Shown: piece after piece, positions 47,001 to 54,398 of the stretch | How the letters are laid out: each line of letters starts with the position of its first letter | Position numbering within the stretch: position 1 is the first letter of the stretch | Source: Syntrophus buswellii | Lineage (GTDB): Bacteria > Desulfobacterota > Syntrophia > Syntrophales > Syntrophaceae | Assembly (NCBI RefSeq): GCF_046097065.1 | Contig: NZ_CP175563.1 | Coordinates: 682,001-746,000 of the forward strand | DNA length: 64,000 bases | Reading direction: 5' to 3' | Translations under genes and position numbers: made by a program | Notes under the pieces: generated by a model | What the model was told of the DNA's origin: nothing | The model's database searches: none | What the model saw: only the letters and a program-made list of their open reading frames with translations

Positions 47001-47058
47001 CCAGCGCCTTCAAAGAAAACTGGCAATAGAACCTCTCATATGGGAAGCCGCTGAATGA
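44032..47058 (+). CDS. M16C-family zinc metallopeptidase (presequence protease-like)
   Basis: 1008 residues, the usual length for M16C (PreP/Cym1-like) enzymes. The inverted zinc motif HxxEH is seen as H88-I-L-E91-H92, followed by KYPLKDAFNELVRGTLQTFINAFTYPDKT (conserved core: NAFTYPDKT). Two homologous halves form a peptide-degrading chamber; the second half lacks the zinc motif, as expected. Such enzymes degrade short unstructured peptides in the cytoplasm. No signal peptide. ATG 44032 or ATG 44068 may be the start. Its stop codon overlaps the next small gene. Confidence 0.92.
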   Translation: MDAAWFDRRSEDMDKRGKCPEPTLKAGDRLFGFKVLRVEQMDDLRVTAYEIEHENTGAKLLHLHSMDRENLFSIGFRTPPPDSTGVPHILEHSVLAGSEKYPLKDAFNELVRGTLQTFINAFTYPDKTIYPVASQVKRDFFNLARVYTDLVLFPRLLEETFLQEGHHLEFVDPEDTSSELTISGIVYNEMKGAYSSPEALMFKEIQEAIYPDTPYAFDSGGSPEAIPTLTYEGFRTFHRLYYSPSNARFFLYGDIPTAEHLAFLEEMLAGFERTSVNSEVTCQPRWMAPAQVRSVYPVSKEEALAGKTAINMAWMLTENTDEETAILLEILAGILIGSAAAPLRKSLIDSGLGEDLSPVSGIERDLRQLLFAVGLRGSDPEKAGAVEACIMDSLKESVAKGFDRELIEGVLHQIEFQGKEIVRSSYPYGIVLMGRAYHTWLYDGDPLSGLNFPRIIEHVRRKWEAQPDLFERLTQTWLLDNPHRVLSILEPSRTIAEEKESGFREKMAGIKASLSNQNREEIRETAQRLRAFQSEPDSPDAVASLPKLRVADLERGIETIPTEKRSLEGIPVLMHNLFTNGIAYAELAFDVSSIPEELQLYLPLLGKMTNNMGAAGYSYEEMAKRITLKTGGLGSSLNAGMTADGRGTWQRMIFGVSSLHRNVEDAIEILKDVLTAGDLSHEARIRDLLAEKKNGLHAAVVPSGHAFARMAAGAGLSLPAWRDEQWHGRTQLRFVSRIAEEFQKKPGEFREKLACLRSMVFSPDKLLLNVTGDEEGLSLLENQLKVLVNCLTRSVKEESAALPERTPVYSGIAIPAQVSYVARVMGAPNFNSPLSPALLVLARHLSNGFLYKRIRVQGGAYGGMCQFDPMGGLFSFFSYRDPRIVETLEIYEEAMAFIGDVKLAPEEMEKAIVGTIGALDRPMDPSGRGSVAMIRELAGISDNDRRRFREAILDASAEDLQSAAIAYFSDMQKEEGVAVYASEDSLSAANQRLQRKLAIEPLIWEAAE

Positions 47059-47243
47059 CGGTCACAAAAACGCCCTGTTTTCTCTGCCGGCATTTCTTGA
47101 TAACCCACAATTCCCGGTGGCCTTACCGTTGCCGGGCCATGAGTTTTATGTCGTTCACCCTCCCTTCGGAGGCGGTTTATCGGCATTCCGGGACTTCCTG
47201 CCTGGCCTTCACTCCCAAAAAACAAAAAACCGGCGTTCCGTGA
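47055..47243 (+). CDS. Small conserved Cys-rich protein
   Basis: 62 residues starting at the ATG that overlaps the M16C stop (ATGA), so coupled to it. The sequence has CFLCRHFLITH, YRCRAMSFMSFTLPS and RHSGTSCLAF. This CxxCxxF/Y...RGCxAxGFxSxxLPS...SGxxCxxF arrangement is, as I recall it, that of a family of short uncharacterised bacterial proteins. Four conserved Cys suggest a metal-binding or redox role. Function unknown. Its small size makes it easy to miss, but coupling and pattern support it. Confidence 0.7.
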   Translation: MTVTKTPCFLCRHFLITHNSRWPYRCRAMSFMSFTLPSEAVYRHSGTSCLAFTPKKQKTGVP

Positions 47244-47259
47244 GGATCTGAAGGAAACA

Positions 47260-47532
47260 CTAATCGTGGTGAGCAAAAAAGCCGACCGAAGCGAGAAGAA
47301 GGATGACGAACCCAAAACCGAAATAAATGAGGGTGAATTGATCGATAACAGCCTGACCGGATTCCCGGATGACATTCATGTTCAGGATGTAGGCCCAGTA
47401 GAGAATGAAGCCGTAGTTTAGAATCAGGGCGAGTTTAATCCGGCCGAACAACACAGCCGCGGTGCTCATGATCAGCAGGAGGGCGATCTGAATCAGGGGG
47501 ATCGAAAGATTGATGGAAAGAAGGGTGTCCAT
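47260..47532 (-). CDS. Small integral membrane protein, hypothetical
   Basis: 90 residues with three predicted transmembrane segments (about 10-30, 32-52, 64-85). GGAAGGAG lies 6-8 nt ahead of ATG 47532 on the minus strand, a strong Shine-Dalgarno. A DQFTLIYFGFGF segment is between TM2 and TM3. No characterised family recognised. Convergent with the Cys-rich small gene. Confidence 0.75.
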   Translation of the reverse strand: MDTLLSINLSIPLIQIALLLIMSTAAVLFGRIKLALILNYGFILYWAYILNMNVIRESGQAVIDQFTLIYFGFGFVILLLASVGFFAHHD

Positions 47533-47784
47533 ATTTTCTCCTTCCTAAATTGGAGGCAGTTGTTTGGTTGATCGTCTCTTGAAACGAAAAAAACCCGCAA
47601 CGAGAAACATTCATGATTCCGGATTTTTATATTATGATTTTCCCCCTGTCAATGTTAAACTGATGTTGGAGAGACGGACCGGCCTTTAACAGTAAATCCC
47701 GCTGATGCGCCATTCTTATCGATGGATTCTGGAAGGGGTGGCGGTGTTTTCTGAAAAAATTTGTGATGTGGGGAGGTTGAGACA

Positions 47785-48291
47785 ATGAGCAGATATTGTG
47801 GGCATCTTGCCGTCGCAGTCCTGATGGGGCTTCTGCTTGTCCTGCAAGGCTGTGCGGCCATGCATTTCCGCGACTACGGGAGATTTTCGCCGGATTCGAA
47901 AGCCGCCCAGGCCTTTGAAAGCTATCAGGTAGATCCGGAAATGAACTATTACGTCAGCGGTTCGGACACCCATCCGAGCGCCCTGCTGGGGCTCGATAAA
48001 CGTTATGTGCTGGAGCCCTCCCTCTGGAAAGCTGTGGACATGACTCCCTCCCGAATGAAAGAACTTGTCGGTGCCATGAAGGCGAGGGCGTCAATGATCG
48101 GTCAGGGGTTATTCGGTTTTTCCCTTCTGGACCTCGAAGGAAAGCCTGTGGGAATCTGGTATTCCATTATGACAGCAACGACGGCGTTACGAATGAAGGA
48201 AGATAACGGAGTGATCATCTATACGCCGGATTTGGATACCTATGACAAGTACGAAAGCAAATCGGACGGAGGCGGAGGCGCGGACCGCTGA
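47785..48291 (+). CDS. Hypothetical lipoprotein
   Basis: 168 residues. The N-terminus has a hydrophobic core ending in LVLQGC, a plausible lipobox with C23. The mature part contains DPEMNYYVSGSDTHPSALLGL and LLDLEGKPVGIWYSIMTATTAL-type segments (shortened) found in small, uncharacterised deltaproteobacterial lipoproteins. No catalytic motifs seen. Followed by a strong terminator at 48330, so it is probably monocistronic. Confidence 0.75.
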   Translation: MSRYCGHLAVAVLMGLLLVLQGCAAMHFRDYGRFSPDSKAAQAFESYQVDPEMNYYVSGSDTHPSALLGLDKRYVLEPSLWKAVDMTPSRMKELVGAMKARASMIGQGLFGFSLLDLEGKPVGIWYSIMTATTALRMKEDNGVIIYTPDLDTYDKYESKSDGGGGADR

Positions 48292-48312
48292 AAGGGGCCA
48301 TCCTTTAGGCTG

Positions 48313-48353
48313 CAGGGGAAAATGACCAGAGACCGGTGAAAATCACCGGTCTT
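48313..48353 (+). repeat. 41-nt repeat, copy 1 (inverted partner at 56772-56812)
   Basis: 36 of 41 positions match the minus-strand sequence at 56772-56812 (shared core GGGGAAAATGACCAGA then ACCGGT then AAAATCAC). This copy includes the terminator hairpin of the lipoprotein gene and lies about 310 nt before pilin 1. Confidence 0.7.
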
Positions 48354-48360
48354 TTTTGTT
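48330..48360 (+). terminator. Rho-independent terminator after the lipoprotein gene
   Basis: AGACCGGTGA (48330-48339) pairs with TCACCGGTCT (48343-48352) around an AAA loop, followed by TTTTTTGTTT. Confidence 0.88.
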
Positions 48361-48489
48361 TGAGAAGGTCAGGGCAAAACTGTTGATAAGAAAGCGAAGG
48401 TCCTTTTGAAATTTTTATTATTTATAACGGTTTGAAATAACTTCTATTTTGTTAAGTTCCCCTGGTTGGTGATGTTCATGTAATGCTTC

Positions 48490-48505
48490 TGGTACAGTCA
48501 TTGCT
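48490..48505 (+). promoter_or_regulatory. Sigma-54 promoter of pilin 1
   Basis: TGGTACAGTCATTGCT fits TGGCAC-N5-TTGC with GG and GC exactly 12 nt apart (-24/-12). Expected start is near 48516, leaving a leader of about 150 nt. Type IV pilin genes in many proteobacteria are sigma-54/PilR controlled. The rest of the 48361-48664 gap is AT-rich and holds no gene. Confidence 0.8.
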
Positions 48506-48664
48506 CTTATAGGCAGTCAGTTCATAATGATACGATTTGATTTTAAAAAATGAACATTTTGAAGGATAGGGAGGTGGTGTCAGGGCTGGGAGAAGTCACG
48601 GGCAGATATTAGAATTTTTGTAAAAAATAACAAATAATTGAATAAAGAAAAGGAGATTCAAGTT

Positions 48665-49051
48665 ATGATGACAGAAATTACCAAGAAAAGAGGGCAAAAA
48701 GGTTTCACGTTGATTGAACTCATGATCGTCATCGCGATCATCGGCATTCTGGCGGCCATTGCCATTCCGCAGTTTTCCGCATATCGAGAGCGTGGTTATC
48801 AGGCCTCGATGAAATCTGATGCCAACTCAATCAGGATTGCCGAGGAAGCATATTACGTGGATAAAAACATATATACAGGCACTGCTGCTGATCTTGCTAA
48901 CTTCGGTTATTCACAGCCTTCCGAGGGAAATACACCTACAATTACGGTAGTTGCCGGTCCTCCAGCCACATTTTCAGTTGCAATAGCATCAACCAAGACG
49001 GCAAAAACGGTTACCTATAACAGTGCAACCGGCCAGACTACGATGAACTAA
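48665..49051 (+). CDS. pilA: Type IV pilin (PilA-like), copy 1
   Basis: 128-residue prepilin from ATG 48665 (AAGGAGA upstream; a TTG at 48638 is less likely). Leader of 13 residues ends QKG, cleavage before F; the mature start FTLIELMIVIAIIGILAAIA has the Glu5 needed for assembly. The conserved stalk continues IPQFSAYRERGYQASMKSDA and IRIAEEAYYVDK, very like short Geobacter/Syntrophus PilA, then a C-terminal part of about 60 residues rich in Thr/Ala/Ser. Such pilins form type IV pili for twitching, adhesion or extracellular electron transfer; conductivity cannot be read from sequence. No pilBTC/MNOPQ assembly genes are in the window. Confidence 0.93.
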   Translation: MMTEITKKRGQKGFTLIELMIVIAIIGILAAIAIPQFSAYRERGYQASMKSDANSIRIAEEAYYVDKNIYTGTAADLANFGYSQPSEGNTPTITVVAGPPATFSVAIASTKTAKTVTYNSATGQTTMN

Positions 49052-49413
49052 AACTGGCAGGACCAAAATCAGGCTTAAATGGGGACTGTCGATACGAAGT
49101 CATGGAAGAGCATCCAAGACGGTCATAATGGAAACACCATTCTTTCCGAGTTTAACCAAAGGGAACTCCTGATTTGAACCATGCCGTAGGAAAGAAGTCC
49201 GATGAAGAGGGGTGAGGAAGTTCCTCACCCTTTTTCGTTACGGGGAATTTTCTCAAAAAATATTTGAATGGAAAAATTAACGTTTCATCCCGCTTCCGAA
49301 CTTTTGATGTTCAGCCGGGCATGCAATGCGGTCAGCGGTAATGCACCGGAAAGAAAAGATCTTTGAGGCGATGACGGAGTTCGGGTCGAGGGCCTTTGTT
49401 TGTGCAGATCCAT
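49052..49413. other. Intergenic region after pilin 1
   Basis: About 360 nt. Contains the terminator at 49210-49235 and the leader of the membrane glycosyltransferase. No gene recognised between the pilin stop and the terminator. Confidence 0.5.
49210..49235 (+). terminator. Rho-independent terminator after pilin 1
   Basis: GGGTGAGG (49210-49217) pairs with CCTCACCC (49223-49230), extendable by AA/TT, followed by TTTTTC. About 160 nt after the pilin stop, so the pilin mRNA has a long 3' leader or tail. Confidence 0.82.
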
Positions 49414-51063
49414 ATGAAATTAAACCGCATTATCGAAACACTGGTATTAACTTCCCTGGGATGTTTTTTAATCCCGCTGACTTTATTGTGCAACGTTCCA
49501 CCAACTGCCCGGGACGCCCTGATTCACCATCTTGCCCTTCCGAAACTGTGGCTGCTGCACAATAAGTTCTTTCATGTTCCCTGGGCGGAATTCTCGTACT
49601 ACCCAATGAACATTGAGCTGCTTTACACTATTCCCCTTTATTTCCATAACGACATCATTCCTAATTACATCCATTTACTATTCGGTATCTGCACCGGTTT
49701 GCTTATCTATTGGCATTTGAATAGGAAAATCGGGCATCTATGGGCATTGCTGGGAGGGTTGATTTTTGTCAGCACCCCCATCATTCTCCGCCTTTCAACC
49801 ATGGCTTATGTCGATCTTGGGATGACGTTCTTTATCACAGGGAGTATGCTGTCATTTGTCCGATGGCGGGATTCTGAATTTGAAGACGGAAAATGGTTTT
49901 ATTGTTCCGCCCTTTGCATGGGACTCGCCTTGGGTTCCAAGTACAATTCTCTGATAGCCTTTTTCTTCCTGAACATGATGGTGGTGTTTATCTATGCCAG
50001 AGATACGGGAAGGCAGGGGATGGCATTGAAATATGGAGCGCTCTTCTGCATCGTCTCCTTACTTTTCGTCTCACCCTGGTACATGATGAATTATGTTTCA
50101 ACGGGAAATCCTTTCCATCCATTGTTCGACGGGATTTTTCAGGAGTATCATCATAATGCTTCAGATTTTAGGGGACAAGTTCTTAAATCTCTTAAAGAAA
50201 ATGCTAGTAGCGGCCTTTTCCAGACAAGAATCGTGTACTATGGAGAAAGCTTCTGGGAAACGATTCTTGTGCCTCTGAGAATATTTTTCCAGGGCAAAGA
50301 TGATTCCCCGCAATACTTCGATGGGGTTTTGAATCTGATCCTGATTGTCTTTCTGCCTTTTTCATTTATGGATCGTCAATATCGGAAGGAAACTGTTTTG
50401 TTTTCAGTCTTTACAGGATTTCTGATCTTTGTTGCCTTTTTTACCGAGGTTATAAGGATCCGCTATATCCTGCCCATCGTGCCTTTCCTGTCGATACTGT
50501 GTGTTCATGGAATGAGAAACATTCTCAACTTCAAATGGGATGGACCCTTGTTTGCGAAGTATGGATTGAAGTCAGTGGTCTTTTCTGTTCTAATATTGTG
50601 TTTGCTGATGAACTCGATCTACTTGAAAAATTATTTTATGTCAGTTGATCCGATGCCCTATGTATTAAATCATGAGACAAGGGATGCGTATTTATTGCGT
50701 CATGTGGATAGTTATCAATCAATCAAGTATATTAATGACCATTTGCCTCAGAACGCCTGCGTTCGCTTAATTTACATGGGAAGAAGGGGATATTATCTTG
50801 ATCGTGCCTATGTCCACGACCGCTACTTCGGTATGACGGCAATCAATGAAATGATCGAGACATCAAGTGGCGATAAATCACTGAGAAGCTATTTCAAAAG
50901 CCAGAAATACTCACATCTGCTGGTGCGTATAGATTTGTTCGAGCGATATTTAAAAGAGAACTGTTCAGAGGTGCAGATATGTGACTTTGCACGTTCATTC
51001 AATAGCAGTACAAAGTTGTTATATGCATCTCACGGATATGCAGTTTATGAAATTATTGGATGA
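49414..51063 (+). CDS. Integral membrane glycosyltransferase, GT-C fold (ArnT/PMT-like)
   Basis: About 549 residues from ATG 49414 (TTG 49396 also open). Ten or more transmembrane segments; an early loop after TM1 has the acidic/His motif ARDALIHHLALPK, in the position of the catalytic Asp of dolichyl/undecaprenyl-phosphate sugar transferases, and YYPMNIELLYTIP, then TMAYVDLGMTFF and ALGSKYNSLI. A soluble C-terminal domain of about 130 residues follows. GT-C enzymes use lipid-linked sugars to modify proteins or lipids in the periplasm. Its place directly after a pilin gene suggests pilin or glycan modification, which is an inference. Confidence 0.75.
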   Translation: MKLNRIIETLVLTSLGCFLIPLTLLCNVPPTARDALIHHLALPKLWLLHNKFFHVPWAEFSYYPMNIELLYTIPLYFHNDIIPNYIHLLFGICTGLLIYWHLNRKIGHLWALLGGLIFVSTPIILRLSTMAYVDLGMTFFITGSMLSFVRWRDSEFEDGKWFYCSALCMGLALGSKYNSLIAFFFLNMMVVFIYARDTGRQGMALKYGALFCIVSLLFVSPWYMMNYVSTGNPFHPLFDGIFQEYHHNASDFRGQVLKSLKENASSGLFQTRIVYYGESFWETILVPLRIFFQGKDDSPQYFDGVLNLILIVFLPFSFMDRQYRKETVLFSVFTGFLIFVAFFTEVIRIRYILPIVPFLSILCVHGMRNILNFKWDGPLFAKYGLKSVVFSVLILCLLMNSIYLKNYFMSVDPMPYVLNHETRDAYLLRHVDSYQSIKYINDHLPQNACVRLIYMGRRGYYLDRAYVHDRYFGMTAINEMIETSSGDKSLRSYFKSQKYSHLLVRIDLFERYLKENCSEVQICDFARSFNSSTKLLYASHGYAVYEIIG

Positions 51064-51167
51064 TCCGACTGGCACGGGCCACGGTGTTCCGGGGAACCTT
51101 TCCCCGGATGCCCCCGGGGGATAACGTTTTGATTGGGTTGCTCTCAGGCTTGCCACAATGTCATTTT

Positions 51168-51181
51168 ACACGTTAACGTGT
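51168..51181. promoter_or_regulatory. 14-bp perfect palindrome in the gap before a GT4 gene
   Basis: ACACGTTAACGTGT is a perfect palindrome flanked by T runs, about 110 nt ahead of the next gene. Could be a repressor operator. No clear promoter overlaps it. Confidence 0.3.
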
Positions 51182-51293
51182 TTTGTATTAATGAGTTACG
51201 GCATCTTCAAAAATCAACGTTGGGGCAGCAGTGAGATGGCACAATAACTTATTTGTTGGATAATATATGAAAGATCACCAGTACTGAACGTTG

Positions 51294-52523
51294 ATGCAAA
51301 ATATCCATCCCACCCTCCTTGTCCTGACCTCGACCTTTCCCAGATGGTCGGGAGATCGGGAACCCCCCTTTGTCTATGAGCTGTCCAGGCGGCTGGCTCG
51401 CCATTTTACCGTGCATGTTCTTGCACCACATGCGCCTGGGACGAAAGAAGTTGAGGAAATGGACGGTATCCGAGTGTTCCGGTTCCGTTATTTCTGGGGG
51501 GAGGGAGAAAAGCTCGCTTACGAGGGCGGTATTCTTGGCAGTTTGAAGCAGCATCCCCGGCGTTTTCTTCTGGTCCCTTTTTTCCTTGCCGGCCAGTTGG
51601 CCGCACTATATCGACTGCTCAAGTCAGGCCATTATGAAGCAATCCATGCACACTGGTTGCTTCCGCAAGGTTTTGCGGCGATTCTTTCGCGGAAGTGCGC
51701 AGGAGCGGAATGCCCGATCCTGTGCACTTCTCATGGCGGGGATCTGTTTGCTTTAAAGGGGAGCCTGTTCCGGATTCTGAAACGCTTCGTCCTTTCCCGA
51801 ACCCAAGGGCTCACGGTGGTCAGCCGGGCGATGAAGGAAGAGGTGCTGCGGCTGGGAAGCCGCGAACTCATCACCGATGTCATTCCGATGGGTGTCGATC
51901 TTGAAAAAACCTTTATTCCGCCACCGAATTCCGCTGCGCGAATTCCCGGACAGCTGCTGTTTGTCGGACGGCTTGTGGAAAAAAAAGGACTGATTTATCT
52001 GCTTGGAGCCATGCCCGCCATATTGCAGGACCATCCTGAAGCCCGTCTGCTGATTGTCGGCAGTGGCCCGGAAGAGCAGAATCTAAGAAAAGAAGCGGAA
52101 CGTTTGAGGCTGCATTCGAGCGTCACCTTTCTAGGATCCTTGGGGAACCAGGATCTGCCTGCACTCTACCAGAAGTCGGAAATTGTGGTTTTTCCCTCGA
52201 TCATTGCTGCAGATGGAGACCAGGAAGGTTTCGGGCTGGTCCAGGTTGAGGCGCTGGGATGTGAATGTGGTGTTGTCGCAACGGATCTGCCGGCGATCCG
52301 GGATATTATGAGCGATGGAAAAACGGGATTCATCGTTCCGCAACGAAACGAATCGGCATTGGCGGAAAAAATCAAATTTCTGCTCAATAATCAGGATGTG
52401 AGGATTGAACTGGGGCGCCAAGGCCGGGCTTTCGTTCGGGAAAGGTACGACTGGGATATTATTGCGGAGAGATACAAGGGGATGATTGAAAAGATTATGG
52501 CAGCCGGTGAGCGACCGAGATGA
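51294..52523 (+). CDS. Glycosyltransferase, GT4 family
   Basis: About 409 residues from ATG 51294 (a TTG lies directly before). GT-B fold: N-domain VLTSTFPRWSGDREPPFVYEL, HAHWLLPQGFAA, CTSHGGDLFALKG; C-domain LLFVGRLVEKKGL, LIVGSGPEEQNL and the EGFGLVQVEALGCE E-x7-E-like motif that binds the sugar nucleotide. Retaining transferase acting on surface glycan, specific sugar unknown. Convergent with the GT4 gene at 52613. Confidence 0.9.
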   Translation: MQNIHPTLLVLTSTFPRWSGDREPPFVYELSRRLARHFTVHVLAPHAPGTKEVEEMDGIRVFRFRYFWGEGEKLAYEGGILGSLKQHPRRFLLVPFFLAGQLAALYRLLKSGHYEAIHAHWLLPQGFAAILSRKCAGAECPILCTSHGGDLFALKGSLFRILKRFVLSRTQGLTVVSRAMKEEVLRLGSRELITDVIPMGVDLEKTFIPPPNSAARIPGQLLFVGRLVEKKGLIYLLGAMPAILQDHPEARLLIVGSGPEEQNLRKEAERLRLHSSVTFLGSLGNQDLPALYQKSEIVVFPSIIAADGDQEGFGLVQVEALGCECGVVATDLPAIRDIMSDGKTGFIVPQRNESALAEKIKFLLNNQDVRIELGRQGRAFVRERYDWDIIAERYKGMIEKIMAAGERPR

Positions 52524-52612
52524 CTTTCCTCACAACAGGATGAAAGCAGGCGTGCCAATGCTCCTTGTAGGAGCCTGATTTTTGTCTTGACACGGGGTAG
52601 TGCCTCAACCGG

Positions 52613-53611
52613 TTACCCTGGAGTACCGCGGTCAAGCATCGTGTCAAAAAGTTTAGCATATTCCCGAATCATGCGGTCTCGGGTGAAGTACTGCTCTACA
52701 CGGGTGCGATTGAATTCTCCCATGTCCCGCCGCAGTTCGGGCATCTCGGCAAGCATGTTGATCTTTTCCGCAAAGGCATCGGAATGGCCTGGTTCACAGA
52801 GGAAGCCGCCTTTGCCGTCAATGACGAGTTCAGGGATGGCCGAAGTGTTGGATGCGACAATCGGCAGCCCGCAAGACATCGCTTCGGCGAGAACCAGACC
52901 AAACCCCTCACGGACAGAAGGAAAAAGCAGCATGTCGTATTGCCGGTAGAGTTCAGGCATCTCCTTCAGGGGAACATTTCCCAGATCTATCAGGCCGGAG
53001 ACGGATGGAAGAGGTGTTTTCGATCTTAAACCGCGGGTATACCCGATGGTGATGCCGGGGTTCAACTTTCGGGAAATGGCGGGGAGAAGAAAGGCCCCTT
53101 TCCGTCGGTGGAGATTCCCCGCAAAAAGAATCCGGATTCCCTTCCCCGCAGGTTTCTTGTTGGCCGGATAAAATTCGGCCGTGTCGATGCCGTTGTAAAT
53201 CACTTGAATGTTCCGGGTAACTCCCAGCTCCCGATGGGCGCTTTCCGCCAGAAACCGACTGACAGCGGTGATCGTGTCGGCTGCTTTTAAGGAGGCGCGG
53301 GTGAACCAGCGCAGGTCGGTTTTATAATGAATGCGCTGGATCAAGGTGCTGTGAGGCATCATCATGGCGTCTAGAAAAAAACTGTGGAGTGTGAGGACTA
53401 GGGGAATCCCCGGACGGCGGAAGAATATCCCGTAATCCGACGTGGTGTGAATCAGGGAAGGCTTTCGGCCCTTTAATGAAAAAGGGAGGGTGGTCGGGAA
53501 AAACTCCCGCATGGGAGAGTAGGGGCAGACACGATACCCTTTAATCCCTGATTCGAGCATTTTGTGCAGGACAAAAGCGCCGTTACCGGTAGGCATGGGG
53601 CTGAGAATCAT
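52613..53611 (-). CDS. Glycosyltransferase, GT4 family
   Basis: 332 residues if started at ATG 53611, which lies just after the upstream gene's stop; an earlier ATG at 53668 would overlap that gene by 50 nt. N-domain shows MILSPMPTGNGAF and THSFFLD-like LTLHSFFLD; C-domain has ILFAGNLHRRKGA, LLFPSVREGFGLVLAEAMSCGLP and SNTSAIPELV, typical GT4. Third gene of a three-gene minus-strand group that also has a GT2 and another GT4. Likely cell-surface polysaccharide synthesis. Confidence 0.88.
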   Translation of the reverse strand: MILSPMPTGNGAFVLHKMLESGIKGYRVCPYSPMREFFPTTLPFSLKGRKPSLIHTTSDYGIFFRRPGIPLVLTLHSFFLDAMMMPHSTLIQRIHYKTDLRWFTRASLKAADTITAVSRFLAESAHRELGVTRNIQVIYNGIDTAEFYPANKKPAGKGIRILFAGNLHRRKGAFLLPAISRKLNPGITIGYTRGLRSKTPLPSVSGLIDLGNVPLKEMPELYRQYDMLLFPSVREGFGLVLAEAMSCGLPIVASNTSAIPELVIDGKGGFLCEPGHSDAFAEKINMLAEMPELRRDMGEFNRTRVEQYFTRDRMIREYAKLFDTMLDRGTPG

Positions 53612-53618
53612 GGGGTCT

Positions 53619-54398
53619 TTAACGTGACGGCAGCTTTCTTCTGGTTGAGGTAAGCTTGTAAGGGACATAGATTTGCCTGAAGATCAGTTGCATAAATTTC
53701 CACATAAGCCTTTTTTCGTTCGCTTTCTGAATGAGATGTTCTTCCCTGAGCCGTTTTCTCAGATAATTCGAATTGCTGCTGACACCATTGCAGCCAATGA
53801 CAGCGGCGGGCATAGACTGTATCAGTACGGAACAGCTTGCCGAATCAAGTGCCCGGTAAAAAAAATCATAGTCCAAAGCAATGGAAATCTCTTTTTTGAA
53901 GCCGCCTATCCGTTCAAAAACCCGTTTATGAACAAACGCCCCTGAGTGAGGAAATGTGGTTTTAAAGTGATACCACCAAGGTGTTTTTATGGGGTTGAAA
54001 GGAGTCATCTTTCCGTTCTGACCAATTTTTAAAACGGGGTAACTGACAATATCATAAGTTTGACCGACAGCAACAGGATAAACCTTTTCGCAGACATCGC
54101 GGGATATAAGCCGATCATCTGCCTGCAGGACCAACATATATTGTCCCTTTGCCATACGGATTCCCTTGTTCAAGGCATCGGCGATTCCGTCATCTCTTTC
54201 TGAAAGGTAGGATATTCGATGGTACCGGGCCGCATCCTTGATTACAGCCAGGGTGCCGTCCGTTGAACCTCCGTCAATGATGAGATGTTCTAGTTGTGAA
54301 AATGTTTGTTCTGCAATGGAATCAATGGTATCCCGGATCGTGTCGACACAGTTCAGTGAAGCGGTGATAATGCTGAAGAATGGATGATCGGTTTTCAT
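53619..54398 (-). CDS. Glycosyltransferase, GT2 family
   Basis: 259-residue GT-A enzyme. N-terminal SIITASLNCVDTIRDTIDSI, LIIDGGSTDGT and the DxD-like LQADDRL (near residue 95) that binds metal and nucleotide sugar. Overlaps the preceding GT4 gene by 4 nt (ATGA). Similar in layout to the GT2 at 58915. Confidence 0.9.
   Translation of the reverse strand: MKTDHPFFSIITASLNCVDTIRDTIDSIAEQTFSQLEHLIIDGGSTDGTLAVIKDAARYHRISYLSERDDGIADALNKGIRMAKGQYMLVLQADDRLISRDVCEKVYPVAVGQTYDIVSYPVLKIGQNGKMTPFNPIKTPWWYHFKTTFPHSGAFVHKRVFERIGGFKKEISIALDYDFFYRALDSASCSVLIQSMPAAVIGCNGVSSNSNYLRKRLREEHLIQKANEKRLMWKFMQLIFRQIYVPYKLTSTRRKLPSR

Noticed and set aside
45568..47013. 481-residue minus-strand frame
   Set aside because: Fully inside the M16C peptidase gene; no recognisable motifs.
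51237..51252. TGGCACAATAAC as a sigma-54 promoter for the GT4 gene at 51294
   Set aside because: The -12 GC is missing at the required spacing.
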